Shown here: positions 14,867 to 19,719 of the stretch, piece by piece
Layout: each line of letters starts with the position of its first letter
Position numbering within the stretch: the first letter of the stretch is position 1
DNA from: Desulfuromonadaceae bacterium
GTDB lineage: Bacteria; Desulfobacterota; Desulfuromonadia; Desulfuromonadales; Desulfuromonadaceae
Length of the DNA: 19,719 nt
Direction of reading: 5' to 3'
Assembly (NCBI GenBank): GCA_027065245.1
Contig: JAMOOS010000035.1
Span: 1 to 19,719 of the forward strand
The notes under the pieces: model-generated
Told to the model about the DNA's origin: nothing
Seen by the model: only the letters and a program-made list of their open reading frames with translations
The model's database searches: none
Position numbers and translations under genes: made by a program

Positions 14867-15639
14867 GGCAAAACTGGACTGACACCGCGCTGCAACTGTT
14901 CGAGAAACAGCTCGCTTTTAAGGGGGCGGGGCAGATGCTGGCGGATAGTCTGGCGCACCAGCGCCACCGCCTGCGCCAGGGTTTGTTCGCTGAGACGGAT
15001 ATTGTCAAACTGCTGATAATCGACACGCAGCAGCCGCACCAGGCTGCCCAAAGTGGTAGCCGCCACCGCCACGCCGCTGCCACCGGCGTTGCAGGCAGAG
15101 CACAAAGTGCCGCCACGGGCGGCGTCAAAGCGCAGCCACTCCTGCTCCAGCGCGCACCAGCAGCGGGCGCAATGACCGATGTGGGGCAACAGGCCGAGCA
15201 ATTGCAGCAGCCGCAGCTCAAACAGCAGCCGCGCCAGGCGCGCATCTTCCAGCGCCGACAGGTGACGCAGAAACGCCAGCACCAGGGTGTAGACATCCTC
15301 CACCTGCTGCTGTTCCGGCACCAGCGCCGCCACCAGCTCACAGGCGCAGGCGGCCAGCGCCATGGCATCGAGATCACTCATCACCGCCGCGGCCACTTCT
15401 ATCAGCTCTACCTCGGCCATCTGCGGCAGACCGCCGCGGCGACGGCGCTGCCAGTAGACCCGCACCCGGTTGAACGGTTGCAGCGCACCGCCAAAGCGCT
15501 TGCGACTGTTGCGGGCATTGCGGGCAAAGCCGCTGCAGATACCGTGTTCCAGTGTCAGCAGGGTTACAATCCGGTCGGCTTCGCCATAATTGGTATAGCG
15601 CAGAATGATGCCGCTACACGGTTTCGTCCCAAACTTCAC
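14863..15639 (-). CDS. recO: DNA repair protein RecO
   Basis: This 258-residue protein helps load RecA onto SSB-coated single-stranded DNA together with RecR and RecF. The N-terminal OB-fold has GIILRYTNYGEADRIVTLLT, FARNARNSRKRFGG and LQPFNRV. A helical region follows, with a zinc-binding module made by Cys157, Cys160, Cys180 and Cys183 (CARC and CSAC). The length is typical. The start is a GTG at 15639 with no strong ribosome site. It lies 12 bp after the mgtE stop codon, so translational coupling is likely. Confidence 0.95.
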   Translation of the reverse strand: MKFGTKPCSGIILRYTNYGEADRIVTLLTLEHGICSGFARNARNSRKRFGGALQPFNRVRVYWQRRRRGGLPQMAEVELIEVAAAVMSDLDAMALAACACELVAALVPEQQQVEDVYTLVLAFLRHLSALEDARLARLLFELRLLQLLGLLPHIGHCARCWCALEQEWLRFDAARGGTLCSACNAGGSGVAVAATTLGSLVRLLRVDYQQFDNIRLSEQTLAQAVALVRQTIRQHLPRPLKSELFLEQLQRGVSPVLP

Positions 15640-15651
15640 GGCAATATTTCG

Positions 15652-17007
15652 TTAATGCAGTTTACTGATAAACATGGTGGCAGTGCCAAAATAGATGAGA
15701 ATGCCGGTAATATCGTTGGCGGTCTGTACAAATGGGCTGGAGGATATGGCCGGATCGATACCAATACGCTTGAAAAATGCCGGCGCCAGCACGCCGGTGG
15801 TGGCCGCCACCGTCATGGCGGTAACCATGGCCATCCCGACTACCAGCCCGAGGTAAACGTTGTGATGCCACACCGCCGCAATAGTAGCCACGGTACAGCC
15901 ACACACTGTACCCATGATTAGTCCGACACGAAACTCCCTGAACAATACCTGACGCAGGGTGGTAAAGTCGATGCGACCGGTGGCGAAACCACGCACCACA
16001 ATGGTGGCGGACTGGCCACCGACGTTGCCGCCCATGCCGGTGATTACCGGCACAAAGGAAACCAGGGCGATCACCTCCTGCAATGTCACCTGGAACAACC
16101 ACATCAGGTAGCCGGTAACCACACCGCCAAACAGGTTTACCAGCAACCACGGCAGGCGCAAACGGGCGATCTGAAACGACTTGTAGCCGTACATCAGCTC
16201 TTCTTGGCTGGCGCCGGCCATCTTGTAAATATCCTCGGTGGCTTCCTGACGCAAAACGTCGATTACGTCATCTACGGTGATAATCCCCAGCAGTTTGTTG
16301 TGCTCATCGACAACGGGGATGGCGAGGATATTGTATTTGGCTACCTGCTGAGCTACCACCTCCTGGTCCATGTCGGCGCGAACGCTGATCACATCGGGGG
16401 AGACAATATCGCGCAACAGGGTATCGGGGGGCACGGTGAGCAACTGGCGCAGGGACAGCACCCCCACCAGGTGGTTGTGGACATCGGTAACATAGATGTA
16501 AAATACCATCTCCACATCCTGGGCCTGCTGCAATGCTTCGATGGCCTCTTTTACTGTAACATCCTCGCGCAGGGAGAAAAACTCGGTGGACATAATACCG
16601 CCGGCAGTATCTTCCTGATACTGCATCAACTGCTCAATCTCCTCCGAATCCTCATCCTTCATGGCAGCGAGGATCTCCTCCGCCATCTCCTCGGGCAGAT
16701 TCTGGATGATATCGACGGCATCGTCGTAGGACATATGCTGCAATACATGTACTACGGCGTCCTGCTCCATTTGCTCCAGCAACTGAGCACTGGTGGTATG
16801 ATCGATCTCCGCCAGCACCTCGGCGGCGGCATCGATATCGGCAATGAGCTGAAACAGTACACGCTGCTCACCGGCGCTGAGGTAACGAAACATGTGGGCA
16901 ATGTCGGCGGGATGGCTCTTGCTGAGCAGGTTGGTAATATTGGCATTGGCACCACGCCTGATCAGCTTTTTTACCGTTTCCAGCAGCATCTGTATTTTCT
17001 GTTCCAT
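15652..17007 (-). CDS. mgtE: Magnesium transporter MgtE
   Basis: This 451-residue Mg2+ channel has the full family layout. An N-terminal alpha-solenoid (1-130, including LSKSHPADIAHMF) precedes two CBS domains (about 135-255, with TAGGIMSTEFFSL and GIITVDDVIDVL) that sense cytosolic Mg2+. A connecting helix and five membrane segments (about 285-450) follow. The membrane signature GMGGNVGGQSATIVVRG is at 324-340, and the pore Asp432 is in TANDITG. The start is the ATG at 17007 with GGGAGG upstream. A longer frame to 17076 would run over the promoter and is rejected. It is the first gene of the mgtE-recO-glyQ-glyS-ppdK run. Confidence 0.96.
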   Translation of the reverse strand: MEQKIQMLLETVKKLIRRGANANITNLLSKSHPADIAHMFRYLSAGEQRVLFQLIADIDAAAEVLAEIDHTTSAQLLEQMEQDAVVHVLQHMSYDDAVDIIQNLPEEMAEEILAAMKDEDSEEIEQLMQYQEDTAGGIMSTEFFSLREDVTVKEAIEALQQAQDVEMVFYIYVTDVHNHLVGVLSLRQLLTVPPDTLLRDIVSPDVISVRADMDQEVVAQQVAKYNILAIPVVDEHNKLLGIITVDDVIDVLRQEATEDIYKMAGASQEELMYGYKSFQIARLRLPWLLVNLFGGVVTGYLMWLFQVTLQEVIALVSFVPVITGMGGNVGGQSATIVVRGFATGRIDFTTLRQVLFREFRVGLIMGTVCGCTVATIAAVWHHNVYLGLVVGMAMVTAMTVAATTGVLAPAFFKRIGIDPAISSSPFVQTANDITGILIYFGTATMFISKLH

Positions 17008-17046
17008 ACCCCACACCTCCCTGCGATCTTTTTCAGGTAAACTGTG

Positions 17047-17076
17047 ATAGTAGCAAACAACCAACACCTGTGACAA
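17047..17076 (-). promoter_or_regulatory. Promoter for the mgtE operon
   Basis: On the minus strand TTGTCA (17071-17076), an 18-bp spacer and TACTAT (17047-17052) form a good sigma70-type promoter. It would give a leader of roughly 30-35 bases, too short for a Mg2+ riboswitch. Confidence 0.6.
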
Positions 17077-17100
17077 CCACTTAAACCCAGCAACGCAAAG

Positions 17101-17134
17101 CGATTCAGGTGTCTGTCTGACCTTCCGTGAATCG
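17101..17134. promoter_or_regulatory. Inverted repeat upstream of the cytochrome promoter
   Basis: CGATTCA (17101-17107) and TGAATCG (17128-17134) form a 7-bp inverted repeat with a 20-bp gap. It lies about 17 bp before the -35 of the cytochrome gene and between the two divergent promoters. This placement suits an activator site, but no known regulator is recognised. Confidence 0.35.
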
Positions 17135-17150
17135 GCCGCAAATTTTCGGC

Positions 17151-17179
17151 TTGACCGGTTTAGCGTTTTCCATTAAATT
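17151..17179 (+). promoter_or_regulatory. Promoter for the triheme cytochrome gene
   Basis: TTGACC (17151-17156), a 17-bp spacer and TAAATT (17174-17179) match a sigma70-type promoter. It is divergent from the mgtE promoter, 74 bp away, and lies about 40 bp before the ATG. Confidence 0.65.
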
Positions 17180-17218
17180 GGCGTCGCTGAAAATTTTATT
17201 TACCCCAAGGAGGAAAAC

Positions 17219-17500
17219 ATGAAAAAACTGATCGTAGCTCTGCTTGTGGTTGCTTTCGCAGCCTCTACCGCCTTTGCCGGTGATGTAATCACCTATGAGT
17301 GCAAAAAAGGCAATGTCAACTTCGACCACAAAATGCACCAGGAAAAAGTTGAAAACAGCTGTAAAAACGCTGCCTGCCACGGCGACGCCACTCCGGCTAA
17401 AATTGCCGTAGACAAGAAAACTGCTCACGGTAAAATGTGCAAAGTATGCCACAAGCACAACAACGGCCCCACCAAGTGCAGCGGCTGCCACAAGAAGTAA
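17219..17500 (+). CDS. Periplasmic triheme cytochrome c7 (PpcA-like)
   Basis: This 93-residue secreted protein has a signal peptide ending near AFA (residue 20) and a mature part of about 73 residues. It carries three heme sites: CX4CH (CKNAACH), then CKVCH and CSGCH. Distal ligands are available in FDHKMH and TAHGK, enough for three bis-histidine hemes. It closely resembles, from memory, the c7 of Desulfuromonas acetoxidans, which shuttles electrons in the periplasm towards metal or sulfur reduction. The first heme site is unusual, since PpcA-type proteins have CXXCH there, and there is an extra cysteine near the mature N-terminus (YECKKG). A strong AAGGAGG precedes the ATG. It is a single-gene transcript between its own promoter and terminator. 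Confidence 0.93.
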   Translation: MKKLIVALLVVAFAASTAFAGDVITYECKKGNVNFDHKMHQEKVENSCKNAACHGDATPAKIAVDKKTAHGKMCKVCHKHNNGPTKCSGCHKK

Positions 17501-17524
17501 TTCTTCTACTAGCTTGAACGCATG

Positions 17525-17561
17525 AAAAAAGGGTGAAGACTTCTGGTCTTCACCCTTTTTT
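17525..17561 (+). terminator. Strong intrinsic terminator after the cytochrome gene
   Basis: GGGTGAAGAC (17531-17540), loop TTCTG and GTCTTCACCC (17546-17555) form a perfect 10-bp stem, with six A before and six T after. It is bidirectional in form and separates the cytochrome gene from the LPP20-like gene. Confidence 0.95.
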
Positions 17562-17603
17562 GTCTCCAGCAACAGCTAACAGGTGCATAAATGACGCGTG
17601 GCA

Positions 17604-17612
17604 TGCTATTAT
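17604..17612 (+). promoter_or_regulatory. Extended -10 promoter of the LPP20-like gene
   Basis: TGCTATTAT is an extended -10 element 34 bp before the ATG, with no clear -35. The same nonamer occurs upstream of the YicG-type gene. Confidence 0.5.
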
Positions 17613-17646
17613 AGACCTCGTTTTATCTAATTTAAGGGAGGTTCGT

Positions 17647-18648
17647 ATGCGCTTTTTCACGCTTCTGCTGGCAGTACTGCTGCTGGCTGCCGCACCGGCA
17701 GTGGCCAACGATCAGCTGTTTACCCCCCACATCGAGCGCCACAGTAACGGTTGGATCGACTGGGACAATGGCTACATCTATGGTACCGGGCGCGCCTTTG
17801 CCGCCGATAATGGCAACAACCGTGGCCGCACCATCGGCGCTGCCCAACTGGTGGCAGCCGCCAACATTGTCAAGCTGGCCTCCGGCCTGCACTTAGACGA
17901 CCGGCGCACGCTGGAAAGGCTCGGCCATGGCACCTTTGTCCTTAAACTGAAAGCCTTTTTGCACTATCGCACCCATCAGCAGCGTTTTGTCCGCAACAGC
18001 CGCCGCCCCTACGCTGAAGTGACATTGGTAACACCCATGCGCGGCGTCGAAGGGCTGACAGCAGCGGTGCTCAAGCAACTCAAGGGCCATCCACTGCAAT
18101 GGCAGAAATATCCATTGCCCGATCCGGTCGCCAACATGGAGAACAGCGACGCGCCGTGGCTGGTAATTGATACCCGCCAGCTACCACGCACCGCCGCAGT
18201 GCAGCCGAGCCTGTTCCCCAAAATAACCTCATCATCGGGCCAAACCCTCTACGATCTGAACAAGGTATACAGCGGCGCCCATACCCTGCGCGGTATGGCA
18301 CGTTACGTCCACAGCAATGCCAGCGCTGCTGAAATCATGGCAGAGCTGCGTCACCAACGGCAACCACAAGAACAACCGTGGTGGCAGCAACTGCTGCCCG
18401 GCAGCAATGCCTGGGCGCGCCCCCGCCGCCAACGCCCGCGCTACATTGTCGCCACGGCTCAGCAGGTACGCGGCATTGCCCGCACCAACCTGGTAATCAG
18501 CAACCGCGATGCCAAACAACTGCGCCGCGAAGATGAAGCAAGCAAAATCCTCAAAAACTGCCGCGTTATTATCATCACCTCCGCCCCCATCGGCGGTATT
18601 GAGGGGAAATATCTGCCGACTGTGCCTTTACGTATCTGCAGCCGCTAA
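17647..18648 (+). CDS. Exported LPP20-like protein of unknown function
   Basis: This 333-residue protein has a signal peptide (hydrophobic residues 4-20, cleavage near AVA) and no lipobox. The part after it, with DWDNGYIYGTGRAF, the alanine-rich helix AAQLVAAANIVKLASG and a later YAEVTLVTPM, has the pattern of LPP20/FlgT-N-like proteins. The C-terminal stretch (VISNRDAKQLRREDEASKIL, then RVIIITSAP) looks like a separate small domain. The ATG at 17647 is preceded by GGGAGG; a frame starting at 17533 inside the terminator is rejected. It lies 13 bp before a CHASE2 protein gene, so a joint role in sensing at the envelope is likely. I do not know a named homologue. Confidence 0.75.
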   Translation: MRFFTLLLAVLLLAAAPAVANDQLFTPHIERHSNGWIDWDNGYIYGTGRAFAADNGNNRGRTIGAAQLVAAANIVKLASGLHLDDRRTLERLGHGTFVLKLKAFLHYRTHQQRFVRNSRRPYAEVTLVTPMRGVEGLTAAVLKQLKGHPLQWQKYPLPDPVANMENSDAPWLVIDTRQLPRTAAVQPSLFPKITSSSGQTLYDLNKVYSGAHTLRGMARYVHSNASAAEIMAELRHQRQPQEQPWWQQLLPGSNAWARPRRQRPRYIVATAQQVRGIARTNLVISNRDAKQLRREDEASKILKNCRVIIITSAPIGGIEGKYLPTVPLRICSR

Positions 18649-18661
18649 TTCTGTGTCGGCA

Positions 18662-19719
18662 ATGAAAACTGTCTCAGCAGTCACCGGTCGATACCGCAAT
18701 CTTGCCCGACTGGCTACGCTGCTACTGGTAGCGGCAGTGTGGTTGTGTACCCACTTCGGCCTGTTTACCTGGCTGGATCTGGTGATGTACGACACTCATT
18801 TCAAGATTCGCGGCACGCGCCCTACTTCCGGTCACATTGTGCTGGTATATATGGATGACAAAAGCGCGGTTCGCCTGGGGCGCCGCCATGGCGGCTGGTC
18901 ACGGTTGGACATGGCCGCCGCCTTGAACAACCTCAGCCGCGCCGGCAGCGAAATCATCGCCCTTGATGTCATCTTTTCCGCCCCGTCGGTCGATCCGCGT
19001 CACGACAAAATCCTCGCCGACACCATATACGATTGCAACAACGTGGTACTGGCACGCATCTCCTCGGTAGCCAGCCTTGGATCGGTAGAACCAATAGCAC
19101 CATTTCAAAAAGGAATGATCGGTACCGGCTTTATCGACCTGCCGCTGGATCAGGACGGTTGCCTGCGTAAAATCCATTTTTTTAACGCTCACCGGCTGGA
19201 CAACGGCGCCCTGCAACTACTGCCGGCCTTTGCACTGGAGGTTGCCCGCACCTACCGCAACCTCGATTACTCTTTCGATTTTTCTCACAGCAATTATTTC
19301 ACCCTGGGTAGCCCGGAACAGAAGCAGTTGCGCCTACCCTATCCCGATCTGCTGATAAACTACTACGGTGATCATCACGTCTTCACCCGTCTGAGCTACG
19401 CCGACGTGGTCAACGGCAATTTCGACCCCGCTGCGGTCAGGGGCAAAATCGTCATGATCGGCAGCACCCTGAAAACGGAGAAGGATTTTTTTACCACACC
19501 GTTCACCCACTACCGCACAGTAGAATCACCATTTGCCGATCGCTTTGCCGCCAGCATAAGCAATGTACAGGATGCCGACGATCCTGGGCTTTCGTGCCAC
19601 GCCCAGGCCATAGAGACTATTCTTAACCAGGATTTTATCGTTCCCCTGGCAGCATGGCAGCAGCTGGCATTGCTCATAGTGTGCGCCATACTCGGCCATT
19701 TGCTGTTTTTCCGTTTTAC
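18662..19719 (+). CDS. CHASE2-domain transmembrane sensor protein, cut by the window end
   Basis: The frame is open to the last base (352 codons, no stop). A membrane segment (residues about 15-36) leads into a periplasmic CHASE2 sensor domain with typical landmarks: DLVMYDTHFKIRG, IVLVYMDDKS, ALDVIFSAP, GTGFIDLPLDQDG, LLINYYG and GKIVMIGST. A second membrane segment starts near residue 333 (QQLALLIVCAILGHLLFF) just before the cut. In the family the missing part is usually further membrane helices and an adenylate cyclase, kinase or diguanylate cyclase domain; which one cannot be seen. The ATG has no good ribosome site; a GTG at 18653 in the same frame is possible. It follows the LPP20-like gene by 13 bp. 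Confidence 0.88.
   Translation, partial: MKTVSAVTGRYRNLARLATLLLVAAVWLCTHFGLFTWLDLVMYDTHFKIRGTRPTSGHIVLVYMDDKSAVRLGRRHGGWSRLDMAAALNNLSRAGSEIIALDVIFSAPSVDPRHDKILADTIYDCNNVVLARISSVASLGSVEPIAPFQKGMIGTGFIDLPLDQDGCLRKIHFFNAHRLDNGALQLLPAFALEVARTYRNLDYSFDFSHSNYFTLGSPEQKQLRLPYPDLLINYYGDHHVFTRLSYADVVNGNFDPAAVRGKIVMIGSTLKTEKDFFTTPFTHYRTVESPFADRFAASISNVQDADDPGLSCHAQAIETILNQDFIVPLAAWQQLALLIVCAILGHLLFFRF

Noticed and set aside
17008..17046. Mg2+ riboswitch before mgtE
   Set aside because: The promoter leaves only about 30-35 leader bases, too few for a known Mg2+-sensing leader.
17105..17572. Minus-strand open frame opposite the cytochrome gene
   Set aside because: It is antisense to a gene with clear signal peptide and heme motifs and crosses the terminator.

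Overview
The window looks like a chromosomal segment of a Desulfuromonas/Geobacter-type bacterium (Desulfuromonadota). Two things suggest this. A small secreted multiheme cytochrome resembles, from memory, the triheme cytochrome c7 of Desulfuromonas acetoxidans. The block mgtE-recO-glyQ-glyS-ppdK also has a gene order I associate with that group. No database search was possible.

Layout. Positions 1-280 hold two and a bit copies of a 127-130 bp tandem repeat that folds into a cloverleaf-like structure. A parDE-type toxin-antitoxin pair (292-908, minus strand) follows, with its own promoter and a palindromic operator. Another partial copy of the same repeat (973-1062) closes the island and ends 4 bp from the stop codon of a rhomboid protease gene with a TPR-like tail (1067-2266, minus). 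A plus-strand operon follows: a YicG/TRIC-type membrane protein, a fumarylacetoacetate-hydrolase-family enzyme and a Rossmann/DUF2520 protein (2399-4580). It converges, with a 1-bp gap, on a minus-strand operon (8656 to 4582). That operon encodes a FlgT-like exported protein, a CsgG-like exported protein with an extra C-terminal helical domain, a zinc-ribbon methyltransferase and a glycerate-dehydrogenase-like enzyme.

After an unexplained spacer and a bidirectional terminator comes a minus-strand housekeeping operon (17007 to 8983): mgtE (Mg2+ channel), recO (recombination), glyQ and glyS (two-subunit glycyl-tRNA synthetase) and ppdK (pyruvate phosphate dikinase). Divergent from mgtE is a triheme c7 cytochrome whose first heme site is CX4CH, followed by a strong terminator. 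The window ends in a plus-strand pair: an exported LPP20-like protein and a CHASE2 sensor protein cut off at position 19719.

Most genes are ordinary. The parts that deserve a second look are the structured repeat around the toxin-antitoxin unit, the FlgT-like/CsgG-like envelope pair, the LPP20-like/CHASE2 pair, and the altered heme site of the cytochrome.
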